A DNA stretch of 64,000 nt, taken from NCBI GenBank assembly GCA_947683625.1, contig CANTUR010000943.1, positions 930,001 to 994,000 on the forward strand, given 5' to 3'. The notes under the pieces are model-generated. The model was not told the DNA's origin and ran no database searches. It was given only the letters and a program-made list of their open reading frames with translations. This DNA comes from Mallotus nudiflorus (Eukaryota > Streptophyta > Magnoliopsida > Malpighiales > Euphorbiaceae). The stretch's first letter is position 1; every line of letters begins with the position of its first letter. Position numbers and translations under genes: made by a program. Below, piece after piece: positions 1 to 11,575 of the stretch.

Positions 1-180
1 TGTTAAGTTTTAATTAAATTTGTTTCATTTATTTTTTATTTGATTTCCAAACCAAAATTTGGTGTTTAAATAAAAAAAAACACTTTTAGTATTTCAATAC
101 TTAATTTGCAATCTCTGTAGGATCGATACTTTATTTTATTACTTTAACTGACTCTATACGCTTACGGATTTCTCATGTCA
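1..180 (+). repeat. Element A (Athila-type) 5' LTR, 3' end only
   Basis: This is the last 180 bases of the upstream LTR of element A; the rest lies left of the window. It aligns along its full length with 27744-27918, the end of the downstream LTR, and both copies finish in ...tctca(t/c)gtca just before the element's PBS. I count roughly 20 substitutions over 180 bases, mostly C/T or G/A, so this is an old insertion whose LTRs have decayed largely by transitions. Confidence 0.85.
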
Positions 181-186
181 AGTTTT

Positions 187-204
187 TGATGTCATTACCG
201 AGGA
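187..204 (+). promoter_or_regulatory. Element A primer-binding site, tRNA-Asp type
   Basis: The sequence tgatgtcattaccgagga lies six bases after the LTR end. It is a transition-decayed version of the TGGCGCCGTTGCCGGGGA site that Athila-type elements use to prime reverse transcription from tRNA-Asp. The position next to the LTR and the later PPT at 26476 support the call. Confidence 0.7.
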
Positions 205-329
205 TTGCCAAAATTAATATTGCTAAGAAAATTGTGTTGTTTGATTTAGATGTTATTTTTAATTTTATTTTCATTTATGATATTACAAGGACTTATGTAG
301 TGTATGCACACAACATATAGTGCAAGCAA

Positions 330-1950
330 TAAGGAGTTCCACTAATACCAATTGATCTAGAACTAAAAAAGGCAGTTAGAAGAAGAAGAAAATATAGAAA
401 TAAAATGGAAAAAGAAAGAAATATGAGACAGCAAGCAGCCTAAAATGGAAAAAATGGGTAGAATGGGTAAAGGACTATGAGGGACTATATGATTCCTAAC
501 GTCCAAGGTGATCAAAATTCGATCGTGAGGCCAACAGTTGTAGTAAATAATTTTGAGATAAAATTTGCCATGATCCAGATGATTCAAAATTCATAATTTA
601 GTGGATTGCTACACGAGGATCCAATTTGTCACATGACCTAATTTATGGAGTATTGCTCAACTTTCAAGATGAATGGAGTACAACCTAAAGCAATCCGTTC
701 TTTTTCCATTTTCCCTTATGGATAGAACCAAGAGGTGGTTTACAAGCTTATCACCCAACTCCATAAAATGCTTTCTTCAATAAGTACTTCCCATCAGCTA
801 AAGTCTTAAAGATCATAAATTAGATCAATTCTTTCTATCAAAAAGAGGATGAAAGCTTTTATAAGTGCTGAGATAGGTTTAAGGATCTTCACCGATAATG
901 TCCACCTCAATTGATGCCATCATGGATTTGGTTCAGTCATTTACAAAGGTGTCAATCCATCAGTTAGGGTGAATATCGATGCATCAGTTGGAGGAACCAT
1001 AATGTCAAAAACACCTGAAAAAGCTTTAGACCTTTTTGAAGAAATGGCTAACACACAAAGCCTCTGGTCTAATTAGAGGACTATTCCTAAAAGAGGTGGA
1101 TCAATTGAAGTTGATAGTTTGACAATGCTTAATGCAAAGATGGATGTTATATCTAAGAGGATGGACAAGATGAGTATTAATGCAATATCTAACTTATCTT
1201 TTTTTTGTGAATTTTGCTAGGGTGATCATTTGACTATAGAATGCCAAATGATGCAAGGGTTATCAATGGAGAATGTGAACTATATGAATAACTTCAATAA
1301 GGGCCAGCAAAATTAAGTGCATGGAAACACCGATAACCTTAGTTGGATGAATCATCCTAACTTTTCTTGGAACAATCAAGGGAATAACCAATAGAGACCA
1401 TAAGCACCATTAGGTTTTGGAGGTCAAAATGCTCAACATCACAAATCTTAAATCTATTAAGATAAGGGTTCACCCTTATAAGTATCTCTAGAGAACCAAT
1501 TAGAGAAGTTGATGGAAGTAATGACAGTAAAGACGAACCAACAGGATGAGGTTATAAAAAGATTTAATCAAATGTTCAAAAATCACTCTTCCTTTATTCA
1601 TAACTTGCAAATGCAGATAAGGCAATTGGAAAACTCTTGTTAATGAGAAACTAACGTTCATTGCCAAGTAACACTGAGAAGAATCCAAAGGAGCAGTTGA
1701 AAGCAATTACCTTGAGAAGTAAAACTGAGATCCAAACCCCCAAAGCAATAGTGGAATATGACAAGAAATAGAAGGAAGGGGAGAAAGAACAAGAAGATGA
1801 GTGGGTAGAAGTTGAAGTGGAGATGAAGCCATAAGTTCAAAAGAAAAGCAAGAGAAGCCAAAGTCCCCACCAATTCAACCTTATAAACCTTTAGTTCCAT
1901 ATCCTCAATGGTTGAAAAAATAGGAGCATGACCAATAATTTGCAAGATTT
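330..1950 (+). pseudogene. Element A gag, broken (Athila-type capsid)
   Basis: Translating the plus strand with several stops and frame changes gives the familiar Athila Gag order. It begins with a basic start (about 345-420), then a stretch reading VRPTVVVNNFEIKFAMIQMI (about 520-590), then the capsid core with ...FPFSLMDRTKRWFTSL (about 700-755) and VNIDASVGGTIMSKTPEKAL (about 970-1030). A C-terminal N- and G-rich part follows with MNHPNFSWNNQGNNQ (about 1345-1395). Gag would form the virus-like particle. Internal TAG/TAA/TGA codons make it non-functional. The lysine/glutamate-rich linker at 1700-1950 leads straight into the protease frame. Confidence 0.8.
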
Positions 1951-2490
1951 TTGGAGAAATTTAAGTCACTCCATATCAACATGCCTCTTGTGGAGTGTCT
2001 ATCTCAAATGCCCAAGTATGCGAAATTCTTAAAGGAGCTAATTTCTAATAAAAAGAAAATGCAGGAGTTTGAAACAATCACACTTAATAAAGAATGTAGT
2101 GCAATTATCTTTAATACACTTCCTCTAAAAGGGAAGCATCCAGGGAGTCTCACTATTCTATGTTCTGTTGGAAATTTAAAATTTCAAAAAGCTTTATATA
2201 ATTCTGGAGCTTTAATTAATCTTAGGCCTTTGTTGATTTACAAGAAATTAGGATTAGGAGAGGCAAAACTGACAATCATCTACTTGCAGCTTGCATATAG
2301 AATAGTAAAGGAACCAAAATTCTTAGTGGACGATGTGTTAGTAAGGGCTAGAAAATTTATTTTTCCAGTCGACTTTGTAGTGCTAGATTTTAAAGAGGAT
2401 AAGGATGTTCCCTTAATCCTTGGTATGCCTTTTCTATACACTGTAAAAGCCTTAATTGATGTCTTTGATGGGACACTCGCACTATAACTA
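1951..2490 (+). pseudogene. Element A aspartic protease domain (Athila-type), catalytic Asp lost
   Basis: A 178-residue open stretch ends in the retropepsin-like domain of Athila polyproteins. The typical order is visible: the substrate-loop strand, the active-site loop at about residue 84, INLRPLLIYKKLGLGEA, the flap region, then KDVPLILGMPFL and ALIDV near the end. The catalytic triad should read D-S/T-G, but the codon at 2200-2202 is AAT, giving N-S-G, so the enzyme would be dead. GAT to AAT is a G-to-A transition, in line with the decay elsewhere in A. The frame runs on towards reverse transcriptase but is cut at 2574 by element B. The AUG at 1951 is internal to the polyprotein, not a true start. 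Confidence 0.85.
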
Positions 2491-2574
2491 GGAGATAAAA
2501 GTTGTAAGTTTGATGTTTACCAAGGTATGAAATTCCCATCTAATAATGATTTATGCTTATGAGTTGATGTTATG

Positions 2575-3337
2575 AGTGATATCTCGAGTTTTAAATATTT
2601 TTATACTGCATCGGGATATGCAGTGTTAATAATTTTTGTATATATATTTTTGATATTTTATGAGTTTGTTATTTAATTAAAACTAATTTTAATTGTTTTA
2701 TGTTATTTTAAGTATTTTACGTAAAATTTTCCCAAGACTTGCACTTTCAGGGAAATTGACATGTAAATAATTTAATATTAATTATTTTAAATAGATTTAC
2801 GCATTTGCATGAACTCATATATATTTTTAAAGTGCTAAATAGAGTGTATATATGTGTATATATTTAAATTAAACTAGGGTTTAATTAATTACCCTAATTT
2901 TTTTTATTATTTAGTTTTAATATTAATTAATTATTTTTAAGTGTATAAATTATTAGATATATTAAATTATGCATTTGAAAGTTTATATTATTATAATATA
3001 TAGTGTGAGTATATATATATATATGCATATATACATCATATATTGAGAAAAATCAAACTTTTCCAAATTACCAAACTACCCCCGACTCCCTCTCCTCCTT
3101 CTCCGATCGTCCCATGCCCTACCCTCACTGTGCCTCTCGGTTTGGTATGCTGGACCGCCCTTCGCCACCACTAGCTGCCGCCAACCTCCTCCCCCTTCCT
3201 TCCTCTTCCTCTCCGACGTGATCAGGTCGCTGGAAGCTCGCTAGAATGCCCAAAATTTACTATGGCAGTATGTTAAGCTCTTCACCGGCGATCGCGATTC
3301 CAGCCACCATTTCTTGCACCGCCAGTCTCCATTGACT
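2575..3337 (+). repeat. Element B 5' LTR, truncated remnant
   Basis: The first 763 bases of this LTR match the start of the intact B LTR at 6358 closely (atatc(t/c)cgagttttaaatatt at the left end, the same AT-rich promoter part, the same CT-rich block). The LTR should begin TG but begins AG (2575-2576). The preceding 5 bases, TTATG (2570-2574), match the 5 bases after B's right end (9588-9592), which fixes the insertion boundary. At about 3337 the LTR stops abruptly and joins pol sequence, so the rest of the LTR, the PBS, gag and most of protease are deleted. Confidence 0.9.
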
Positions 3338-4780
3338 CAGGGATATTTGGCATGTCAGGGATACTTCAGTGGAGAAGTTGTCACTCACAGATGTTCCTGT
3401 TGCCTGTGAGTTTCCTGATGTTTTTCCTAAGGAGTTACCAGGTTTACAACCTCACAGAGAGATTGAGTTCTGTATATATGTGGTTCCAAGTACTACTCCT
3501 ATATCGATGCCACCCTACATAATGGCTCATGCAGAGTTGAAAGAGTGGAAGGAGCAGTTGCAAGAGTTGTTGGATAAGGGTTTTATCAGACCCAATGTTT
3601 CTCCTTGGGGTGCACCAGTCCTGTTTGTGAAGAAGAAGGATGGTACCCTAAGACTGTGCATTGACTACAGAGAGCTGAACAAGGTGACAGTGAAGAATAA
3701 GTATCCTCTCCCAAGGATAGATGACTTGTTTGATCAGCTACAGGGTGCACAGTTCTTTTTCAAGATTGATCTGAGGTCAGGTTATCATCAGTTGCGGATT
3801 AGTGAAGCTGATATTCCTAAAATGGCATTCCGCACTCGATATGACCATTATGAGTTTTTAGTGATATCTTTTGGTTTGACTAATGCACCAGCAGCTTTTA
3901 TGGACTTGATGAACAGGGTATTCAAACTGTATGTGGATCAATTTATAGTAGTCTTCATTAATGATATACTGGTTTATTCGAGGAGCATGAAGGAGCATGT
4001 ATATCACTTAAGGACTGTACTACAGACATTGAGAGATCATCAGCTTTATGCTAAATTCTCAAAGTGTGATTTTTGGATGGAGAGTGTTTCTTTTCTTAGA
4101 CACATGGTGTCTAAAGAAGGTATCCAGGTTGATCCACAAAAGATTGAAGCAGTGTTTGAGTGGCCTAGATCAACTTCTGTTACTGAGATTCAGAGTTTTC
4201 TAGGTTTAGCCGGGTATAATAGGCAGTTTGTGCAGGATTTTTCTAGAATTGCAACCCCTATGAGTCGCTTGACTCAAAAGAATGCTAGATTCGAGTGGTC
4301 AGAAGCTTGTGAGAATAGCTTCCAGTTGTTGAAGGAGAAATTGACCACAGCCCTAATGCTAGCTTTGCCTAATAGTGTGGACAAGTTCACAGTTTATTGT
4401 GATGCGTCTAGAGTTAGCCTTGGTTGTGTGTTGATGCAGAATGGTAGGCTGATAGCCTATGCTTTAAGGCAGTTGAAGAAGCATGAGTAGAACTATCCTA
4501 CACATGACCTTGAAATGGCTAATGTGATCTTTCCTCTAAAGATTTGGAGACATTACCTGTACGGGGTGACTTATGAGATTTTTACTGATCATAAGAGCCT
4601 TAAGTACATTTTCCAGTAGAGAGATCTGAATCTGAGGCAAAGGAGATGGTTGGATTGTTAAAGGATAATGACTGTGAGATTTTATATCATCCGGGTAAGG
4701 CTAATGTAGTAGCAGATGCCTTGAGCAAAAAGTCCTCAGGCAGTCTTGCTCACATCAGTGTTGAGAGGAGATCGTTAATC
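3338..4780 (+). pseudogene. Element B reverse transcriptase and RNase H, broken
   Basis: Reading begins at the deletion junction with residues normally found at the protease-RT linker (RDTSVEKLSLTDV). RT motifs follow in order: PYIMAHAELKEWKEQLQELL, KKKDGTLRLCIDYRELN, DLRSGYHQLRI and the catalytic box as FINDILVYSR (usually FIDD or YIDD, so one catalytic Asp has become Asn). RNase H starts at about 4380 with KFTVYCDASR. The frame is closed by TAG at about 4488, where C has a Gln codon, and by another at about 4617. Several changes relative to C are C-to-T or G-to-A. It is a dead copy. Confidence 0.9.
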
Positions 4781-6301
4781 TAGGAGTTGCATCTGTTGGT
4801 GGATCAAGGTTTGATGATGAAGATCAGTAGGTCAGGTGGACTGCTAGCTCAATTTAAGGTGCGATTTGTACTAAGGGATAGGATTAAAGTAGCTCAGAGC
4901 CGAGATCGTATTCTAGAAGAGCTTGCAGAGAATGTCAAAGCAGGGAAGTTCATTAATTTCACACTCGATGATGTCGGTGTGTTGTGGATCAGTGGTAGAT
5001 TGTGTGTTCCTGATGTGGATGATTTGAGAGAAGCGATCCTAGAGGAAGCATATTCTACGGCCTATAGCATACATCCAGGTGTCACTAAGATGTACCATAA
5101 TATTAGAGATTTGTACTAGTGGGACGGATTAAAGAAGGATGTCGCTGATTATGTTACTAAGTGCCTAATGTGTCAACAAGTGAAAGCTAAGCATCAGAAG
5201 CCTTCTGGGAAGCTTCAGCCTCTTCCTATTCCCGAGTGGAAGTGGGAAAGGATAGCTATGGATTTTGTGTTTGGTTTACCTCGTTCTAAGGATGGATATG
5301 ATTCCATATGGATGATTGTAGACAGGTTGATGAAGTTTGCACATTTCTTGGCTGTGAAAGCCACTTATTATGTAGCTAGATTGGCGAAGCTATATGTGAA
5401 GCATATTGTATGCCTTCATGGAGTACCTGTGTCCATTGTGTCAGACAGAGGTTCAGTGTTTACCTCTCATTTTTTGCAGAAGTTGTAGGAAGCGATGGGC
5501 ACTAGGTTGGATTTTGGTACTGCTTTTCACCCTCAGATAGATGGTCAGTCTGAGAGAATGATCTAGACACTAGAAGATATGTTGAGGATGTGTGTCCTGG
5601 ATTTGGGAGGTAGCTGGGATGATCATTTTCCACTCGTAGAGTTTGCATATAATAACAACTACCATAGCAATATTAGTATGGCACCATATGAGGCATTGTA
5701 TGGAAGGAAATGCAGATCCCCTCTGAGTTGGGATGAGATTGGTGAGAGAGCTTTAACTGGACCTGAGATGGTTTAGGATGCTGCAGAGAAAGTCACCGTG
5801 ATTAAGCACAGATTAGAGACCGCAGTTAGCAGGCATAAGAGCTATGCCGATCTTAGGCACAAAGATGTGGAGTTTTAAGTTGGAGACTATGTTTTTCTGA
5901 AGGTGTCTCCGATGAAGGGTGTTATGAGATTTGGTAGGAAGGGTAAGTTGGCACCAAGATATATCGGACCATTTGAGATTCTAGAGAGAGTTGGCATTGT
6001 TGTATATCAGTTAGCTTTGCCTCCGAGTATGTCACAGGTGCATCCGTTGTTTCATATCTTGATGCTGAGGAAGTATATCTCAGACCCTTCACACGTGTTG
6101 CAGCCCGACAATGTAGAAGTGAGTGAAGATCTAACATTTGTGGAAGAACCTGTGGCGATCGTGGATTATTAAGTTCGACAGTTGTGGTCGAAACAGATTC
6201 TGATGGTCAAGGTTCTGTGGCGTAGCAACAGAGTTGAGGAGCATATGTGGGAGACTGAAGCTGAGATTCGAGCTTCTTACCCATATCTCTTCCCTTCTTG
6301 A
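4781..6301 (+). pseudogene. Element B integrase with C-terminal chromodomain-like tail, broken
   Basis: Three open pieces (about 4787-5119, 5168-5488, 5579-6172) form one integrase when aligned to element C. The HHCC zinc-binding part (HPGVTKMYHNIRDLY ... CLMCQQVK), the catalytic core (AMDFVFGLPRSKDGYDSIW, VSDRGSVFTSHF, the glutamate region at about 5550) and the tail ending VEEHMWETEAEIRASYPYLF before TGA at 6299-6301 are visible. That tail is the shortened chromodomain of Tekay-type chromoviruses. Stops include a TGG to TAG change after DLY (about 5117-5119), CAG to TAG changes, and a TAG at about 4781-4783 that element C shares. Confidence 0.9.
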
Positions 6302-6340
6302 TCTTGTAATTATTCTTTTCTAGAATTCGGGGATGAATTC

Positions 6341-6357
6341 TTGTAAGGGGGGAAGAC
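6341..6357 (+). promoter_or_regulatory. Element B polypurine tract
   Basis: The purine-rich run ttgtaaggggggaagac directly precedes the 3' LTR start at 6358. It marks where plus-strand DNA synthesis is primed during reverse transcription. The same motif occurs in reverse complement next to element C's LTR at 16678. Confidence 0.85.
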
Positions 6358-6791
6358 TGTGATATCCCGAGTTTTAAATATTTTTATACTGCATCGGGAT
6401 ATGCAGTGTTAATAATTTTTGTATATATATTTTTGATATTTTATGAGTTTGTTATTTAATTAAAACTAATTTTAATTGTTTTATGTTATTTTAAGTATTT
6501 TACGTAAAATTTTCCCGGGACTTGCACTTTCGGGGAAATTGACACGTAAATAATTTAATATTAATTATTTTAAATAGATTTACACATTTGCGTGAACTCA
6601 TATATATTTTTCAAGTGCTAAATAGAGTGTATATATATGTATATATTTAAATTAAACTAGGGTTTAATTCATTACCCTAATTTTTTTTATTATTTAGTTT
6701 TAATATTAATTAATTATTTTTAAGTGTATAAATTATTAAATATATTAAATTATGTGTGTGAAAGTTTATATTATTATAATATATAGTGTGA

Positions 6792-6852
<61 letters not shown>

Positions 6853-9587
6853 TATAAACATCATATATTGAGAAAAATCAAACTTTGCCAAATTACTAAA
6901 CTGCCCTCGACTCCCTCTCCTCCTTCTCTGATCGTCCCACGCCCTACCCTCACTGTGCCTCTCGGTTTGGTACGTCAGACCGCCCTTCGCTGCCACCAGC
7001 TGCCTCCAACCTCCTCCCCCTTCCTTCCTTTTCCTCTCCGATGTGATCAGGTCGCCGGAAGCTTGCTGGAACGCCCGAAATTTACTATGGCAGCATGTGA
7101 AGCTCTACACCGACGATTGCGATTCCGACCACCACTTTGTGCACCACCGATCTCCATCGACTCCCTGAGCTCCGGTGGTCCCTATTCTAAGCTTCTTTTG
7201 GCCGGAAAACGGGTGGTTGTTAAGGTTTGAGCTTGATCTTCATTTCGATCAACTTGAGTTTTTGATTTTTTTTAGCTTTAATTTGATTGATTCATCAAAA
7301 ATTCATTCACAAACTTTGATCCTAGTAGCTCAATCTTCATGTTGGAATTTTTATGGAATTTTTGGAATTTATTTTAATTTTTAGGTATTTTTTATTATTT
7401 TATTATTATTTTCTAATTTTCGAAAATTAATTAATTAAATTATGAAATTGTGTTTTATGGTAATTATAGGTGTTGAAATGAATTATAGAAATTTATTTGT
7501 AATTTTTGTGAATTTTTATGTATTTATTTTGAATTTATTTAGTTTATGTAATTGATAAAATAGGGTTAATTATGTGTTTAATTGAAATTAATTAGTTAAT
7601 TGAGTTTTTTTAGTGATATTATTGAAATATATGTTGATAAAATTAATTTTGTGCAATTATATTATTTTTGGTGAATTTTTTGATTAATTTTAGTATATTT
7701 ATATATATAGGGGTATTTTGATAACTTTACCCTAAATTGGCTAAAAATGTAATTAAATTGGTTTTAATAGTTATTTATGGTATAAAAATGATTTCTACAA
7801 ATTATTTTCAATTATATGTATAATATACGATTTTTCTAATAAAATGAGTTTTTATCGGTTTTTAATGTGTTTTAGGGTTAATTACGTAATTTCTACTTAT
7901 TAAATGAATTTTTATTATATAAGGGCATTTTTGGAATTTTTTGAATACTCTGTGAATTGTGAACCTTGGTCGGTAAATTGTAGTTTAGAGTCCGACCGGG
8001 GGATTGTGGTTATGAATTGTGTGTATTTCGAAGTGTGTTTCTTTGCAGGACCGGCTCTACTCTTTGAGTAGAGAAACGTCCATTTTACAGGGGAGGTTTT
8101 GCCGAATTCTCGGTAGAATTCTCGTAAAACATGATGTCCGGTCGAATTCTGATTTAATTCTGTCTTTAGTAATCTAGATCGAGTCTTTAGAATTTTCATT
8201 AGATTTATTTTTATTCCTGTCGTTATCTATTTGTTTAGTTACGTCGAGATCGAGGCCTAGTGGACCAGACCCATTGGACCCATCTCGAGGAGCGCAATAA
8301 TTAGTGAGTTGCTATTTTATATATATATGCTCTAGAGTGCATGATTTTAGAAATATATGTGTTATTTTGATCAAATATGCATAATGGTTTAATTAGTACT
8401 TAAGTTTATTTTTGGTTTATTTTAAAATATATGCATGTTTTATTATTGAATTATGTTTAAAATGTTTTTGAATATATTTCTAGTTTATTTGTAATTTAAT
8501 TGGATTTATTTGATGTATATATACTCGAAATATACCCGGTTTACTTTTGGTATATTTCTAGTATATATATAGTTCGTGTTGCTATTTTATTTAAATTCAT
8601 GCATCATTTATTTTTAAGAATGTATGTTTTATAATTTAATGAAGGATATCAATAGAACGTGCTACTTAGTAGGCAGTACTAGGACCAAGTACATACCAGT
8701 ACGCCGATAGTATTTAGGCTATATTACTAACCTATTTGAGGATAATGATTGGATTTGATTATTTGATGTGTGAGAAATGATTTGGGAGTGTGATTGCTGG
8801 AGCTCGGTTGACCAAGTGTCTTGGGGCTAATCACACTGACAGTCAGACTGCTGGAGCTCGGTTGACTTAGTGTCTCGGGGCCAGTCTACTGTCCAAATGG
8901 ATCAAGTGAATATATTTGGAATAAGTGAGCCTGTATGACTAGAGTGTTGTCTAACACTGTTTTGTGGTTGTGATTTTCTAGGGTTCTATTCGATCCTTCA
9001 TAAACTGTGATTTTAGATAAAATATATAAAATGATTTTTATTACATCTATGTGTAATTGCTTGTATATATTTGTTATATATATACATTTTTTGTGTGCAT
9101 TGTCAATTAGTATGCATGTATATATATTATAGTAATTCACTCAGTGAGGCCTGACTCCCCTCCGTTAACTAATTTTTTTCAGGAGAGTCATCTTCATCAG
9201 ACCTCAGTAGCAGACCCGTACGCTAGATTTCTTTCGCCCCGGCTTTATTATGTAAATTGCTCACCTGAGTTTTATTTTTTATTAATCTAGACACTGCAGT
9301 AGTTGTAAACAGTTGTGGGTTTATGCACTATATTTGTGTGAGATATGTACTTTAAATATTTGAACTGGATTTGTATTAAAAGATTTATTTATATATATGA
9401 GATGAGTTATTGATTTAAATCCCATAGTGGGTTATTATTTCATTATTTATGATTTTATTTCTGCTGAAAATTATGTTATTATTATTATTGTATGTTTTAT
9501 TTTATTTTAAGGCTTGCTATAGGTTCCGGATTCAAAAGAATTCTCGTTCCCTAGCGCCGATCATGGCCCCTGTTTTGGGTCGTGACA
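6358..9587 (+). repeat. Element B 3' LTR (3.23 kb, chromovirus family 1)
   Basis: The LTR begins TGTGATATCCCG and ends GGGTCGTGACA. From left to right it holds an AT-rich promoter part, a long (TA)n tract at the probable TATA region (6790-6849), a CT-rich block (6900-7060), a candidate splice donor (7175), an AT-rich stretch, a candidate acceptor TTTCTTTGCAG (ends 8048) and a perfect hairpin (8055-8073). Further on are a second donor (8304), a second hairpin (8665-8683), two copies of a CTGGAGCTCGGTTGAC repeat (about 8800-8880), a second acceptor (ends 9182), and a third donor/acceptor pair (9252 and 9511). Other copies are at 13438, 21692, 28713 and 55421. Confidence 0.93.
6790..6850. repeat. 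(TA)n microsatellite in element B 3' LTR
   Basis: About 60 bases of uninterrupted TA dinucleotides. The same spot in B's own 5' LTR remnant (about 3010-3026) has fewer than ten repeats, so the tract expanded after insertion. It lies just upstream of the CT-rich leader block, where the LTR's TATA box should be. Confidence 0.95.
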
Positions 9588-9592
9588 TTATG

Positions 9593-11575
9593 GTAAGTGA
9601 AGTCTAATAAAGGAGGTTCACAAAATCTATGGAAATTGAAAATATTGAGAAATGTTGTCAGGAACAATCCTCTCAAGATGAAGTACACCTCAAACACTAA
9701 CCCCACTTACCTTATCTACAATTACCATAAACTGAACCAACACCACCTTTGACTTTAAACCCACCAAAGTTGGATTTGAAACCTTTGCCTAATTATTTGA
9801 GGTACACTTTTCTAAGAGAAGGTGAAACCTTACCTGTAATTATATCCTCTAAACTTACCCAAGATCAAGAGGATGTGCATGTGGAAATGCTCAAAAGAAG
9901 GATAAAAGAAATTGGTTGGCAAATCTTCGACATTAGAGGTATAAGCCCTACATATTGTATGCATAAAATCTTGATGGAGGAAGGATACAAGCCAACTATT
10001 AAAGGATAGAAAATACTCAACGCAAAAATGCAAGAAGTGGAAAAGACAAAGGTGGTCAAACTATTAGATGTAGGAATTATCTACCCAATATCAGATAGTT
10101 CATGGATGAGCCCAATCTAATATGTACCAAAAAAAAAAGGAGGAATGACCATTGTGGAAAATGAGGAAGGGGAAGCAATTCCTACAATAGTCGTGAATGG
10201 ATGGAGGGTATGTATAGATTACAGGAAGTTGAACTTAGCTATAAGAAAAGATCACTTCCTATTACCATTTATCGACAAATGTTGGAAAGAATAGTAAGAC
10301 ATGCTTTTTATTATTTCTTGGATGGATATTTAGGATAAAATCAAATTTTAATAGCTCCAAAAGATCAAGAGAAGATGAATTTTACATGTCCTTATGGCAC
10401 ATTTGCTTATAGATAAATGCCATTTGGATTATGTAATGCTCCTACAACATTCCAAATATGCATGATGGCCATATTTTCAAATTTAGTGGAAGAAATCATG
10501 GACATTTTCATGGATGACTTTTAAGTTTATGGAAATTCTTTTAATGGATGCTTGGAAAATCTAGAGCAAGTACTTGCACATTGTGAAGAAACCAATTTGG
10601 TGCTAAACTAAAAGAAATGCCACTTTATGGCTGATGAAGGAATTATTCTTGACCACAAGATTTCAGCTAAAGGCATTGAGGTTGATAAAGCAAAGGTGGA
10701 GATTATCAAGAAATTGCAATATCCAACAAATGTGAAAGGAGTCAGGGGCTTCCTTGGTCATGCAAGCTTCTATAGACCGTTTATTAAGGATTTTTCAAAA
10801 ATCTCTAAACCCTTTTGTAAGTTACTTAAGAAAGATTCACCTTTTGACTTTACTAATGAGTGCAAATTGGTTTTTGATAGGTTAAAGGAGGCACTCATTT
10901 CAGCTCCTATAGTTGTAGCACCTGATTAGAACCTTTCGTTCAAACTAATGTGTGATGCAAGTGATCGTGCAATGGCAGTAGTACTTAGCTAAAGGAAAGA
11001 GAACAAGCTCCACGTAATTCACTATGCAAGCATGATGTTGATGGAGGCATAAATCAATTATGCAAAAATAGAAAAGGAGATGTTAGCGATTATTTTTGCA
11101 TTTGACAAATTTAGATCTTATCTTCTTGGTTTTAAAGTTATTGTGTATACAGATCATGCAGCATTAAAGTACCTCATGAAAAAAAAAGGATTCTAAACCA
11201 AGACTCATTAGATGGGTGCGTTTACTACAAGAATTTGATATTAAGATCAAAGATAAAAAGGGATCAGAAAATGTTATAACTGATCATCTCTCAAGGTTGG
11301 AGTTAGATTCAGAGGAAGGAGAGGAAAAGCCTATCAAGGAGATATTTCCATATGAAATACTCTTGGCAATTGAAAGCTCAAGTGCTCCTTGGTTTGCTAA
11401 TATAGCCAACTTCATCTCAAGTGGCGAACTTCTAAAAGAATTCACTAAAGAGCAAAAGAAAAAGCTAAACCATAACTCCAAATCCTATTTGTGGGATGAT
11501 ACTTTTCTATGCAAATTATGCAATGATGGCATGATAAGGAGGTGTGTAGTAAGTGGTGAAATCTAGTCAATATTG
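9593..11575 (+). pseudogene. Element A reverse transcriptase and RNase H, broken (Athila-type)
   Basis: Element A resumes after B with the Athila protease-RT linker (PPKLDLKPLPNYLRYTFL ... GETLPVIISSKLT, 9749-9870). RT follows with GWRVCIDYRKLN (about 10198-10240), the catalytic box as FMDDF then a stop (about 10508), and GFLGHASFYRPFIKDFSKI (about 10745-10800). RNase H shows KLMCDASDRAM (about 10940) and VIYTDH-like VIVYTDHAALKYL (about 11140-11175). Many stops correspond to Gln codons of the family (CAA or CAG to TAA or TAG), and frames shift repeatedly. The gene would have copied element RNA into DNA, but it is inactive. Confidence 0.87.

Larger units (their letters stand above)
2575..9587 (+). 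mobile_element. Element B: truncated Ty3/gypsy chromovirus (Tekay/Del type) inside element A
   Basis: B consists of a partial 5' LTR, RT, RNase H, integrase with terminal chromodomain-like tail, PPT and a full 3.23-kb 3' LTR. Perfect 5-bp TSDs (TTATG at 2570-2574 and 9588-9592) show it is a single insertion that later lost about 4.5 kb internally (estimate by comparison with element C). It interrupts A between protease and RT. B belongs to the same family as element C: the proteins align residue by residue and the LTRs share the same layout. Confidence 0.92.

Noticed and set aside
363..587. Minus-strand frames over the element A gag region (also 1500-1945)
   Set aside because: Antisense shadows of the gag remnant read on the plus strand.
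6766..6996. Open frame rich in Ile/Tyr repeats in the element B LTR, and a similar one at 59575-59811
   Set aside because: Produced by TA microsatellites; no protein signal.
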